Shown piece by piece: positions 32,631 to 40,234 of a DNA stretch of 40,234 nucleotides. Where the stretch lies: positions 1-40,234 of the forward strand of contig CAKRMH010000021.1 in assembly GCA_934364805.1 (NCBI GenBank), given 5' to 3'. A model generated the notes under the pieces. It was not told where the DNA came from. It worked only from the letters and a program-made list of their open reading frames with translations, and searched no databases. Source of the DNA: an uncultured Lachnospiraceae bacterium (GTDB lineage: Bacteria; Bacillota; Clostridia; Lachnospirales; Lachnospiraceae). The translations under genes and the position numbers were made by a program. Numbering within the stretch: position 1 is the stretch's first letter; the number at the start of each line of letters is the position of its first letter.

Positions 32631-34073
32631 ATGATTAGTTTTTTTATTTGTCTGGCATTATTGATCGGTGGCTATTTTGTTTATGGTAAGGTTGTGGAGA
32701 ATACCTTTGCACCAGATGACAGAGAGACACCGGCAGTAAGGATTAACGATGGCATTGACTATGTAGTTATGCCGGAATGGAAACTTTTCCTTGTACAGCT
32801 CTTAAATATCGCTGGACTTGGACCAATCTTTGGCGCTATGCAGGGCGCACTTTGGGGACCGGTTGTATTCCTCTGGATCACATTCGGTACAATTTTTGCA
32901 GGTGGTGTACATGATTATTTCTCAGGTATGCTTTCCGAACGTAATGATGGTGCTTCTATTTCTGAGGTATGTGGAATTTACCTTGGCAATACCATGAAGA
33001 ACGTTATGCGTATATTCAGTGTTGTTCTTCTTGTAATGGTAGGTACTGTATTTGCAGTCGGACCGGCAGGCCTGATCGTAACACTGTTTAAGAATGGCGG
33101 CGTTACTGGAATTCTTGCAAATGCTGAATTCTGGCTCTGGATCATTCTCCTGTATTACTTTATTGCAACATTTATTTCAATTGATAAGATCATCGGAAGG
33201 ATTTACCCGATCTTCGGTATCTGCCTGATCATTATGGCTGTCGGAGTTATCATTGGTATTTTCACACATTCCGAATATTCAATTCCGGAGATCTGGAGCA
33301 ACTTCCATAATATGCATCCGGAAGGCAAACCAATCTGGAGCTTCATGTTTATTACGGTAGCATGTGGCGCAATTTCCGGATTCCATTCTACACAGTCACC
33401 GCTGATGGCTCGTTGTATGAAATCTGAGAAACAGGGACATTTCGTATTCTATGGTGCAATGGTTGCAGAAGGTGTGATCGCTCTGATCTGGGCTGCAGCA
33501 GGATGTGCTATTTACAAAGTTACCGGAGGACTCAGCACCGGACTTAGCGAAGTTCTTGCAGGTGGACAGTCTGCAGCAATCTACGATGTATGTATTAAGA
33601 CAATGGGCAGTGTTGGTGTAGCACTTGCGATGATCGGTGTTATCGTATGTCCGATCACATCCGGAGATACCGCATTCCGTAGTGCACGTCTGGTTCTGGC
33701 AGACTGGTTTAAGATTGATCAGGATAAAATGCAGAAACGTCTGATCCTGTGCGTTCCGCTTCTTGCAGTTGGCGCATTTGTCGGACATCTGGATTACGCA
33801 GTCGTATGGAGATACTTCAGCTGGACAAACCAGACACTTGCAATGATCGTTCTCTGGACAGCAAGTATGTATCTGTATCGCGAGAAGAAGAATTACTGGA
33901 TCACAGCAGTTCCTGCAACATTCATGAGTGCTGTATCTATGACATATTTCTTCTGTGCAGGAGAGTGTCTTGGACTTTCTACAACAATTGCATACCCGGT
34001 AGGAATCGTGCTTGCAGCATTGTTCCTTGGAATTTTTATCCATGCAACAAAGAAACCGGCAAAGAATGCATAA
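32631..34073 (+). CDS. cstA: Carbon starvation protein CstA-family transporter
   Basis: 480 residues, about 12-13 helices. Family words: IAGLGPIFGAMQGALWGPVV, GGVHDYFSGMLSERNDGASI, SGFHSTQSPLMARCMKSEKQ, ITSGDTAFRSARLVLADWF and WRYFSWTNQTLAM. CstA/BtsT proteins take up pyruvate or peptides. This one is of the shorter (about 480 residue) form frequent in Clostridia, without the long C-terminus of E. coli CstA (about 700). GGAGG lies 7-8 bases before the ATG. A hairpin closes the gene. Confidence 0.92.
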   Translation: MISFFICLALLIGGYFVYGKVVENTFAPDDRETPAVRINDGIDYVVMPEWKLFLVQLLNIAGLGPIFGAMQGALWGPVVFLWITFGTIFAGGVHDYFSGMLSERNDGASISEVCGIYLGNTMKNVMRIFSVVLLVMVGTVFAVGPAGLIVTLFKNGGVTGILANAEFWLWIILLYYFIATFISIDKIIGRIYPIFGICLIIMAVGVIIGIFTHSEYSIPEIWSNFHNMHPEGKPIWSFMFITVACGAISGFHSTQSPLMARCMKSEKQGHFVFYGAMVAEGVIALIWAAAGCAIYKVTGGLSTGLSEVLAGGQSAAIYDVCIKTMGSVGVALAMIGVIVCPITSGDTAFRSARLVLADWFKIDQDKMQKRLILCVPLLAVGAFVGHLDYAVVWRYFSWTNQTLAMIVLWTASMYLYREKKNYWITAVPATFMSAVSMTYFFCAGECLGLSTTIAYPVGIVLAALFLGIFIHATKKPAKNA

Positions 34074-34080
34074 ACTGACC

Positions 34081-34120
34081 AATGCCATCACAGACGGGAG
34101 TACCTGCCTGTGGTGGCATT
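34081..34120 (+). terminator. Hairpin after the cstA-type gene
   Basis: AATGCCATCACAG (34081-34093) pairs with CTGTGGTGGCATT (34108-34120) with one G-T pair. Only a short T-run follows, so it may be a leaky terminator. Confidence 0.6.
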
Positions 34121-34161
34121 GCCATTTAAAGACAGAGTAAAGACAGCAGGAGGGATAGCAT

Positions 34162-35172
34162 ATGATCTTTAAACCACAGAGGCTGGGAAATGTTTCCCTG
34201 CCAGATGACGAATTAAAAATGGACAAAAAGAACTGTAAGAAGTTCGGACCTTGCGGAATCGGGGAAAAGGCAATTTATCTGAACAGCTTTTATGTTGACC
34301 GCTGTTATTACATTCCGATGAAGAATGTAAAACGCATTTTCAAAAGGATTGCCATGAGCAAGGGTGGATTTACTGGCAAGGGTTCTTTTGGAACACTTCC
34401 CTATCTTGTGGTGGAATATGACAATGGCAAGGAGAAACAGTGCAATTTTAAACATGAGGAAGACGTCGACAGACTGCTTGCACATGTTGAAAAAAAATAT
34501 CCTGACATTCCACTTCATAGTAAAGAGGCGGAACGCAAACTTGCAGAAAAAGCCAGAAAGCAGGAAGAAAAATATCGCAATGTCATACTTACGGAGGAAG
34601 CAGAGCATAGCATCCATACATTGGAGAATGCAGAAAAATACCTGCATAACAACTCAGAACTTTATCTGGATCTGAGTCAGTCGGCAAAGAAAAAAAGAGT
34701 GTATGACAGAAGCAATCCGGCATACAAATGGGTTGCGCTTGCAATTACAATTATGGGAGCAGGAGCTCTTATATATGGTATTTATGCACTGACAACACAC
34801 GCCGGATTTGGAATTTATTTCCTGTTATTTGGACTTGCTGCAATCTTTCTGTTTTCCGGAGCGAGTGTACTTCCGACGGCACGTAATAACCGGAAGGCTG
34901 TGGAGAAGCATCTGCTGGAATCGATAGATGCCATGGAAAGCTATATCAGGACGTATCCGGATTTCCCGGTGCCGGCATGTTATGCACATCCGATTGTTTT
35001 GAAACGCATGCAGGACATAGTAAAAGAAGGACGTGCGCAGACAATCCCGGAGGCACTTGGAAGCCTGAAGGATGATCTGAAAGCATTAAATTCGAGTGTG
35101 GTTGTTGAACAGGAGGAGTATGATGAGGTCGTGGCGATCAAACCAATGTTTTTAGTAATGGATTATAAGTAA
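34162..35172 (+). CDS. Uncharacterised membrane protein with PH-like N-terminal part
   Basis: 336 residues behind AGGAGGG. I do not recognise a named family. Residues 1-110 form a mostly beta segment (CGIGEKAIYLNSFYVDRCYY, SFGTLPYLVVEYDNGKEKQC) reminiscent of PH-like or YcxB-type domains. A charged helical stretch follows (HSKEAERKLAEKARKQEEKY). Two adjacent membrane helices lie near 190-211 and 215-235, followed by a helical C-terminus (EKHLLESIDAMESYI). It is probably an inner-membrane protein with both ends in the cytoplasm. It sits between cstA and the proS T-box, and its role is unknown. Confidence 0.7.
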   Translation: MIFKPQRLGNVSLPDDELKMDKKNCKKFGPCGIGEKAIYLNSFYVDRCYYIPMKNVKRIFKRIAMSKGGFTGKGSFGTLPYLVVEYDNGKEKQCNFKHEEDVDRLLAHVEKKYPDIPLHSKEAERKLAEKARKQEEKYRNVILTEEAEHSIHTLENAEKYLHNNSELYLDLSQSAKKKRVYDRSNPAYKWVALAITIMGAGALIYGIYALTTHAGFGIYFLLFGLAAIFLFSGASVLPTARNNRKAVEKHLLESIDAMESYIRTYPDFPVPACYAHPIVLKRMQDIVKEGRAQTIPEALGSLKDDLKALNSSVVVEQEEYDEVVAIKPMFLVMDYK

Positions 35173-35221
35173 TGAATCCACCTTGACTTTTTGGACAAAT
35201 TGTGGTAGCTTTTTCTCAAAC

Positions 35222-35492
35222 GTTGAACAGAAAAAGTACGTATCGGAAGCATTCAGAGAGAAGCCGGATGGTGAGAGGCTTTTGTGGACAGATAGGGAAC
35301 CAGTCTGGGAGTCGTGGGATGAAGACAGAATCGGATTCTGGAGAAATCCTGCCGGAGGCCACCGTTATCAGAGGCAGTGTAAGTGATAGCTTACAGTTGA
35401 GAGCAGGCTAAGACCTGAAGTTAGGTGGTAACACGGATTGTATATTCGCCCTAAGCAGACAAGGAGAGATCCTTGCAGCTTAGGGCTTTTTT
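35222..35492 (+). ncRNA. Proline T-box leader of proS
   Basis: A tRNA-sensing riboswitch that stops transcription when charged tRNA-Pro is plentiful. The T-box sequence is AGGTGGTAACACGG (35423-35436). The terminator follows: GCCCTAAGC (35448-35456) with GCTTAGGGC (35478-35486) and a T-run to 35492. In stem I the likely specifier is CCA (35300-35302), placed six bases or so before TGGGAG as in other T-boxes (codon, three bases, then a C/TTGAG-like motif); CCA is a proline codon and agrees with the gene behind it. Open frames over this region are not genes. Confidence 0.92.
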
Positions 35493-35505
35493 AATGGAGG
35501 TCATG

Positions 35506-37248
35506 ATGAAAGTATCAAAATTAGTAGGACAAAGATTTAAGGAAAAACCAGCAGACTGTGTGATAGACAGCCATGCACTGATGATTCGTGGTGGTTACAT
35601 GAAATATGTAGGAAACGGAATTTATTCTGAGTTTCCGACATTAAAGAGAATCACAGCGAAGATCGAAGCAATCATCCGCAAGGAAATGAACATGATCGAT
35701 GGACAGGAAGTATTATTCCCTGTCGTAATGCCGGCAGAACTCTGGGAAGAGTCAGGACGTTACGAAAGTGTTGGAAGCGAACTTGTTCGTTTAAGAGACC
35801 GTAATGATGCAAAACTTGTACTCGGAATGACACATGAGGAAGCAGCAGTACAGCTGGTGCGTGAATATGGACAGTCATATAACAAATATCCGTTTATGAT
35901 CTATCAGTTCCAGAGAAAATTCCGTGATGAGGCAAGACCAAGAGCCGGAATGATCCGTGTGCGTGAGTTCACAATGAAGGATGCATATTCCTTCCATACA
36001 TCACAGGAAGATCTTGAGAAATACTATGATGTCTGCTATCAGGCATATCATCGTATTTTCCAGAAAGCGGGAATTCCAGAAGTTATTTCAGTTGCTTCAG
36101 ATTCCGGTATGATGGGAGGAAGTGTATCCCATGAATACATGCTGTTAACACCGGTTGGGGAGGATTCCATCGTGATCTGTAATGAATGTGATTACAGAGC
36201 GAACATGGAAGCAGCAGAGAATATCGTAAAGAACGAGAGCAAGGGTGAACTGGAAGAATTACAATGCATTGAGACACCAGACTGCAAGACGATTGATGAT
36301 GTATGCTGTTTCTTACATGCCGATGTAAAAAAATCCTGCAAAGCAGTTGTTTACCAGAAAAATGCAGATGACAGCTATGTAGTTGCATTTGTACGTGGTG
36401 ATTATGAAATCAATGAAACAAAACTGCGTAATCTTGTAGGTGAGGATATTCATCCGGCAGAGATTACAGAAGATGCACCGCTTGTAGCCGGATATATCGG
36501 ACCTTACAACATTTCCGATAAAGTTACTTTCTATTGTGACACAACCTTAAAAGGACTGGATGCCATTGTAGCAGGTGCAAATAAAGAGGGATATCATTAT
36601 ACAGGACTGAATCTGGAACGTGACCTCGGAAATGTTGAGTATGTCGATATTGCCAAGGTTAAAGAAGGCAGTGTGTGCCCATGTTGTGGAAAACCTGCAA
36701 TTACGATTCAAAGAGGTATCGAGGTTGGTAATATCTTCCAGCTTGGAACAAAATATACAAAAGCAATGAATATGCAGTACAGCGATGAAAACGGAGAACT
36801 GAAATACCCGATTATGGGATGCTACGGTATTGGTGTAGGACGTATGGCTGCGTCTATCTGTGAGGCACATCATGATGAGTATGGTCCGATCTGGCCAATC
36901 TCAATTGCACCATGGGAAGTTGAAATCTGCTGTCTGCGTGTAGACGATGAAGAAACCAAAACAACTGCAGACAAGTTGTATAAGGATCTGCAGAATGCCG
37001 GTGTGGAAGTTATCTACGATGATCGTGATATCCGTCCGGGTGCAATGTTCTCAGAGGCAGATCTGATCGCTGCTCCGATTCGTGTTGTTGTAAGTCCGCG
37101 TAACCTCAAAGAATCTGCAGTGGAAATTGTGACAAGGGATAAGCGTGTAAAAGAAATGGTTCCGGTGAATGAAGCATTTGATTTTGTGACAAACTTAAAA
37201 GAGAAGCTCTTTGCAGAGATTGAGGCCAAAGTAGAACCTTATAAATAA
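35506..37248 (+). CDS. proS: Prolyl-tRNA synthetase (bacterial type)
   Basis: 580 residues from the ATG at 35506, which is five bases after GGAGG; ATGs at 35494 and 35503 are less well placed. Class II motifs are present: motif 2 region FQRKFRDEARPRAGMIRVRE, TMKDAYSFH, motif 3 YPIMGCYGIGVGRMAASICE. The editing insertion domain of the bacterial type lies between about 230 and 400, and the anticodon-binding domain is at the end (VEVIYDDRDIRPGAMFSEAD). It attaches proline to tRNA-Pro. The T-box in front gives tRNA-dependent control. trxA follows 37 bases later. Confidence 0.97.
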   Translation: MKVSKLVGQRFKEKPADCVIDSHALMIRGGYMKYVGNGIYSEFPTLKRITAKIEAIIRKEMNMIDGQEVLFPVVMPAELWEESGRYESVGSELVRLRDRNDAKLVLGMTHEEAAVQLVREYGQSYNKYPFMIYQFQRKFRDEARPRAGMIRVREFTMKDAYSFHTSQEDLEKYYDVCYQAYHRIFQKAGIPEVISVASDSGMMGGSVSHEYMLLTPVGEDSIVICNECDYRANMEAAENIVKNESKGELEELQCIETPDCKTIDDVCCFLHADVKKSCKAVVYQKNADDSYVVAFVRGDYEINETKLRNLVGEDIHPAEITEDAPLVAGYIGPYNISDKVTFYCDTTLKGLDAIVAGANKEGYHYTGLNLERDLGNVEYVDIAKVKEGSVCPCCGKPAITIQRGIEVGNIFQLGTKYTKAMNMQYSDENGELKYPIMGCYGIGVGRMAASICEAHHDEYGPIWPISIAPWEVEICCLRVDDEETKTTADKLYKDLQNAGVEVIYDDRDIRPGAMFSEADLIAAPIRVVVSPRNLKESAVEIVTRDKRVKEMVPVNEAFDFVTNLKEKLFAEIEAKVEPYK

Positions 37249-37285
37249 GAACTTCAGATCAAGAATTTTCGAAGGGGGAACAACT

Positions 37286-37597
37286 ATGGTAAACAAAATT
37301 GTAAACAATGATTTTCAGGCTGTGAAAGCAAGTAAACTTGCTGTTGTCGATTTTTCTGCTGTATGGTGTGGCCCTTGTCAGATGCTGGCTCCTGTTTTGG
37401 AGAAGCTATCTGACGAGATGGCAGGAGAAGCTGATTTCTTCAATGCGGATGCGGATGCAAACATGGAACTGGTAAGAGAATACCGTGTAACGAATATCCC
37501 GGCACTATTCATTTTCAAAAACGGAGAAAAGGCTGCACAGCAGGTTGGCTTTCTGTCAAAGGATAAACTGAAAAAATGGATCGAAGAAAATAAATAA
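37286..37597 (+). CDS. trxA: Thioredoxin
   Basis: 103 residues with the active site WCGPC (C28, C31), the preceding VVDFSAVWC and the cis-proline in TNIPALFIF. It reduces disulfides of cytoplasmic proteins. AAGGGGG precedes the ATG by a few bases. No promoter is evident in the 37 bases after proS, so it is probably co-transcribed and shares the proline T-box control in part. Confidence 0.93.
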   Translation: MVNKIVNNDFQAVKASKLAVVDFSAVWCGPCQMLAPVLEKLSDEMAGEADFFNADADANMELVREYRVTNIPALFIFKNGEKAAQQVGFLSKDKLKKWIEENK

Positions 37598-37617
37598 AAC
37601 AAAAACTTTCTCAGTAG

Positions 37618-37682
37618 TATTTTGTCACAGAATGTTGACTTTTTAACAATCTTTCGATATACTCAAATACTGTGACAAAATA
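37618..37682. repeat. 13-bp inverted repeats flanking the pyrophosphatase promoter
   Basis: TATTTTGTCACAG (37618-37630) and CTGTGACAAAATA (37670-37682) are exact reverse complements, 39 bases apart. The promoter lies between them; the right arm covers the expected transcription start. Confidence 0.75.
37635..37663 (+). promoter_or_regulatory. Promoter of the membrane pyrophosphatase gene
   Basis: TTGACT (37635-37640), 17-base spacer, TATACT (37658-37663), 41 bases before the ATG, which has an AGAGAGAG-type site. Confidence 0.75.
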
Positions 37683-37703
37683 TAGGAAAGAGAGAGAAGA
37701 ATT

Positions 37704-39677
37704 ATGGTTTATTTAATTCCTGCTATCGGTATCCTTGCTGTAGTAATCGCAGCTGCCCTTGCAGTCTGGGTTGGAAAACAGGATGAGGGAACTGATAAGA
37801 TGAAAGAAATTGCCGCTGCTATTCATGAGGGTGCACAGGCATTTCTTATGGCTGAGTACAAAATTCTCGTAATCTTTATCGTGGTATTATTCCTTGCGAT
37901 CGGATTCGGAATTGGCTGGACTACAGCTATTTGTTTTGTAATCGGAGCAATTTTTTCTACAATTGCCGGATATGCTGGAATGCAGGTTGCTACACGTGCT
38001 AACGTACGTACTGCAAACGCTGCAAAAGAAGGCGGAATGACAAAGGCACTTCCAATCGCTTACCGCGGTGGTGCAGTTATGGGTCTTTGTGTAGTTGGAC
38101 TTGGTCTGTTTGGTGTCAGCATGATCTATTTTGTAACAGGTAATGCAGACATTTTATTCGGATTCAGCCTTGGTGCTTCTTCAATCGCACTGTTCGCCCG
38201 TGTTGGTGGTGGTATTTATACAAAAGCTGCTGACGTAGGAGCTGACCTTGTTGGTAAAGTAGAAGCTGGTATCCCGGAAGATGATCCTCGTAACCCAGCT
38301 GTTATCGCTGATAACGTTGGTGATAACGTTGGTGACGTTGCCGGAATGGGAGCTGACTTATTCGAGTCTTATGTTGGATCTATCGTATCTGCAGTAACAT
38401 TAGGTATTCTGTATCATGATGGAGCAGCTGGAGCTTTATATCCACTTGTTCTTGCAGCAGTTGGTATCGCAGCATCCATCCTTGGAGTATTCTGTGTACG
38501 TGGTAAAGAAGGCACAGATCCTCATAAAGCATTAAAACTTGGAACCAATATCGCAAACATCATTACAATCGTTGTTGCAATCGTATTAAGTAATACAATC
38601 CTTGGTTCTTTCAAACCAGCAGGAGCAATCATCGCTGGTCTGATTGTTGGAACATTGATCGGATCTATCACAGAGTGGTATACATCTGATAAATATCGTC
38701 ATGTACGTAAAATCGCTGAGCAGTCTGAGACTGGTGCAGCAACAAACATCATCAGTGGTCTTGCAGTTGGTATGCATTCATGTACAATTCCGATCATTCT
38801 GATCGCAGTTGGTATTTTTGCAGCATATGCATTCGCTGGTGTATACGGAATCGCACTTGCAGCAGTTGGTATGCTTGCTACAACAGGAAGCACTGTAGCA
38901 GTTGATGCTTACGGACCAATCGCAGATAATGCAGGTGGTATCGCTGAGATGTCTGGATTAGATGAGAGCGTTCGTGATATTACAGATACACTGGATTCTG
39001 TAGGTAACACTACAGCAGCTGTTGGTAAGGGATTCGCAATCGGATCTGCAGCTTTAACAGCATTATCCTTATTCGTATCTTACTCAGAAGCTGTACAGTT
39101 AAAGAGCATCTCCATCTTAAATCCATATGTAATCATTGGATTATTCATCGGAGCTATGCTTCCATTCTTATTCTCTGCTATCACAATGGAGTCTGTTTCC
39201 AAAGCAGCTTACAAGATGATCGAAGAAGTTCGTCGTCAGTTCCATGCTGATAAGGGAATCCTTGAAGGAACAAGCAAACCTGATTACAAATCATGTGTTG
39301 CTATTTCTACAAGCGCAGCATTAAAACAGATGTTACTTCCAGGTATCATCGCTATCGTTGCTCCAATCGCAGTAGGTCTTCTTTTCGGTGCTGAAGCATT
39401 AGGTGGACTTCTTGCTGGTGCATTAGTAACTGGTGTTATGATGGCTATCTTCATGGCAAATGCCGGTGGAGCTTGGGATAACGCTAAGAAATACATCGAG
39501 TCCGGAGCACACGGTGGAAAAGGAAGCGACCCTCATAAAGCAGCAGTTGTAGGAGATACTGTAGGTGATCCATTCAAAGATACATCAGGTCCTTCTATCA
39601 ACATTCTGATCAAACTTATGACAGTTGTTGCATTAGTATTCGCACCATTATTCTTAGCAGTTGGTGGAATCCTGTAA
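37704..39677 (+). CDS. hppA: Ion-translocating membrane-bound pyrophosphatase
   Basis: 657 residues with about 16 helices. Pyrophosphate-binding loops are complete: DVGADLVGKVEAGIPEDDPR, NVGDNVGDVAGMGADLFESY, the second-half DAYGPIADNAGGIAEMSG and GDTVGDPFKDTSGPS. GNTTAAVGKG has Ala where potassium-independent enzymes have Lys, so it is of the potassium-dependent class, which includes sodium- and proton-pumping members. It uses PPi from biosynthesis to build an ion gradient. Repeated GCT/GTT/GGT codons suggest high expression. The promoter lies between two inverted repeats. Confidence 0.97.
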   Translation: MVYLIPAIGILAVVIAAALAVWVGKQDEGTDKMKEIAAAIHEGAQAFLMAEYKILVIFIVVLFLAIGFGIGWTTAICFVIGAIFSTIAGYAGMQVATRANVRTANAAKEGGMTKALPIAYRGGAVMGLCVVGLGLFGVSMIYFVTGNADILFGFSLGASSIALFARVGGGIYTKAADVGADLVGKVEAGIPEDDPRNPAVIADNVGDNVGDVAGMGADLFESYVGSIVSAVTLGILYHDGAAGALYPLVLAAVGIAASILGVFCVRGKEGTDPHKALKLGTNIANIITIVVAIVLSNTILGSFKPAGAIIAGLIVGTLIGSITEWYTSDKYRHVRKIAEQSETGAATNIISGLAVGMHSCTIPIILIAVGIFAAYAFAGVYGIALAAVGMLATTGSTVAVDAYGPIADNAGGIAEMSGLDESVRDITDTLDSVGNTTAAVGKGFAIGSAALTALSLFVSYSEAVQLKSISILNPYVIIGLFIGAMLPFLFSAITMESVSKAAYKMIEEVRRQFHADKGILEGTSKPDYKSCVAISTSAALKQMLLPGIIAIVAPIAVGLLFGAEALGGLLAGALVTGVMMAIFMANAGGAWDNAKKYIESGAHGGKGSDPHKAAVVGDTVGDPFKDTSGPSINILIKLMTVVALVFAPLFLAVGGIL

Positions 39678-39715
39678 TTAAAAACAGAATCGGACAGTAG
39701 TCTGTATAAAATAAG

Positions 39716-39757
39716 ACGCCAGTTCTCACATGGTCACGTGTGGGAGCTGGCGTTTTT
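39716..39757 (+). terminator. Terminator of the pyrophosphatase gene
   Basis: ACGCCAG-t-TCTCACA (39716-39722 onward) pairs with TGTGGGA-g-CTGGCGT (to 39753), followed by TTTT. Confidence 0.85.
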
Positions 39758-39857
39758 GTGTAGCTGAAATTTCCCAAAAAACATATATGATTTTTTCATA
39801 GAACCGATTTATAAAATGCTTATTTTTTGTTCCGTTGTCCGAGAATAAGAATTTCTA

Positions 39858-39978
39858 AATACATCTTTTGATGTGAAATGAATATATTGCGCAACCATCC
39901 TAAACGAGCCGTCCGTGGCTCGTTAGGATTTGTTCTGCCATCCTTGGCAGAACATTGCTTGTAAGTGGCAGATGTATT
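39858..39978. ncRNA. Candidate structured RNA with a three-way junction
   Basis: Three nested exact stems: an outer one, AATACATCT (39858-39866) with AGATGTATT (39970-39978); a 13-bp one with a single bulged A, 39897-39910 with 39917-39929 (loop GTCCGT); and a 9-bp one, TGTTCTGCC (39931-39939) with GGCAGAACA (39946-39954) (loop ATCCTT). Neither hairpin has a T-run. I do not recognise a known RNA family; strand is undecided. The rest of 39758-40234 has no gene that I can support. Confidence 0.45.
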
Positions 39979-39998
39979 AAGAAAGTCCCTATTTATAT

Positions 39999-40027
39999 TT
40001 GTGTGTCTGATGTATCAACAGTATAAT
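39999..40027 (+). promoter_or_regulatory. Possible promoter near the right edge
   Basis: TTGTGT (39999-40004), 17-base spacer, TATAAT (40022-40027). It points to the window end. A coding-like frame (IVKERIEGGANEKAVLRLF) is open from 40151 to the edge but has no ATG/GTG/TTG start before it, so I do not call a gene there. Confidence 0.4.
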
Positions 40028-40234
40028 TATACATTTCACGAATTGCGTATGCAATTAGAAAATTAAGTGGTTCAAATTCCATAAAATGAAATTTTAGGGC
40101 AAATTACAGACATTAGCTTGGCTGTAGTATTTTTAAACAACATGTGTTAGACTACTATTATACAAATCGTTAAGGAAAGAATCGAAGGTGGTGCAAACGA
40201 AAAAGCAGTATTGAGACTTTTCATTAACTGCCCT

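Noticed and set aside
35183..35411. Two open frames before proS
   Set aside because: They lie on the T-box leader, which explains the sequence better.
1..40234. CRISPR array, complete insertion sequence, integrase with attachment sites, rRNA or tRNA genes
   Set aside because: I looked for regularly spaced repeats, transposase motifs, tRNA-like TTCRANNC/CCA patterns and rRNA words and found none I could support.
40151..40234. Partial gene at the right edge (IVKERIEGGANEKAVLRLF)
   Set aside because: The frame looks protein-like but has no start codon after its upstream stop, and 28 codons are too few to name it.

Overview
The window looks like a chromosomal segment of a gut-type Lachnospiraceae (Clostridia, Bacillota). 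Base composition is moderately AT-rich. Genes carry AGGAGG-type ribosome binding sites and start mostly with ATG. A proline T-box precedes proS, and ATP-dependent PEP carboxykinase, a ThrH-type phosphatase, a potassium-dependent-type membrane pyrophosphatase, a FSA/TalC aldolase and a sortase-type anchored protein are all present. The assignment is inference from gene content; no rRNA or tRNA gene was seen.

Positions 1-7000 are a decayed accessory region. It opens with the C-terminal part of a GH13_18 sucrose-phosphorylase-like enzyme. Then come remnants: a possible RepA_N fragment, a TipAS C-terminus, a flavin reductase lacking its middle, a piece of an acyl/aminoacyl-adenylating enzyme, a type II thioesterase with a deletion and frameshift, a frameshifted SagB-type oxidoreductase, and a LacI regulator whose DNA-binding domain is gone. 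In their midst a macrolide-exporter-type ABC ATPase and FtsX permease pair is intact. I read this as the remains of an NRPS/acyl-ligase type natural-product locus that kept its transporter. At least three genes keep both ends and have lost the middle.

Positions 7000-23600 hold small accessory modules: a GNAT acetyltransferase; a DUF3990/DUF3791 pair that may be a toxin-antitoxin-like system; a wall-anchored metallophosphoesterase with a YibE/F membrane protein; an ABC-2 exporter; an SLC13-type transporter; a DeoR stub beside an FSA-type aldolase gene with two 20-bp tandem repeats in its promoter region; ThrH; a regulator with two HTH domains divergent from an MFS transporter; a MATE pump overlapping the MFS gene tail-to-tail; a MerR-YbjQ pair with a classic 19-bp-spacer MerR promoter; and a solitary HI0074-type HEPN protein.

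Positions 23700-26900 hold a lipid operon (PlsY plus a GT28 glycolipid glycosyltransferase). Next is a metal/redox pair (C_GCAxxG_C_C protein and a DUF134-NifX fusion with a His/Cys-rich tail), whose promoter lies inside a perfect 34-bp palindrome.

Positions 26900-39760 are mostly housekeeping: a PAS-domain protein, pckA, pyridoxamine kinase, exonuclease III, an SGNH hydrolase, flavodoxin, CstA, an unknown membrane protein, T-box-proS-trxA, and a membrane pyrophosphatase whose promoter is bracketed by 13-bp inverted repeats. The last 500 bases have no recognisable gene but contain a three-stem element that could be a structured RNA. It and the double-HTH/repeat arrangement are the best candidates for something undescribed.
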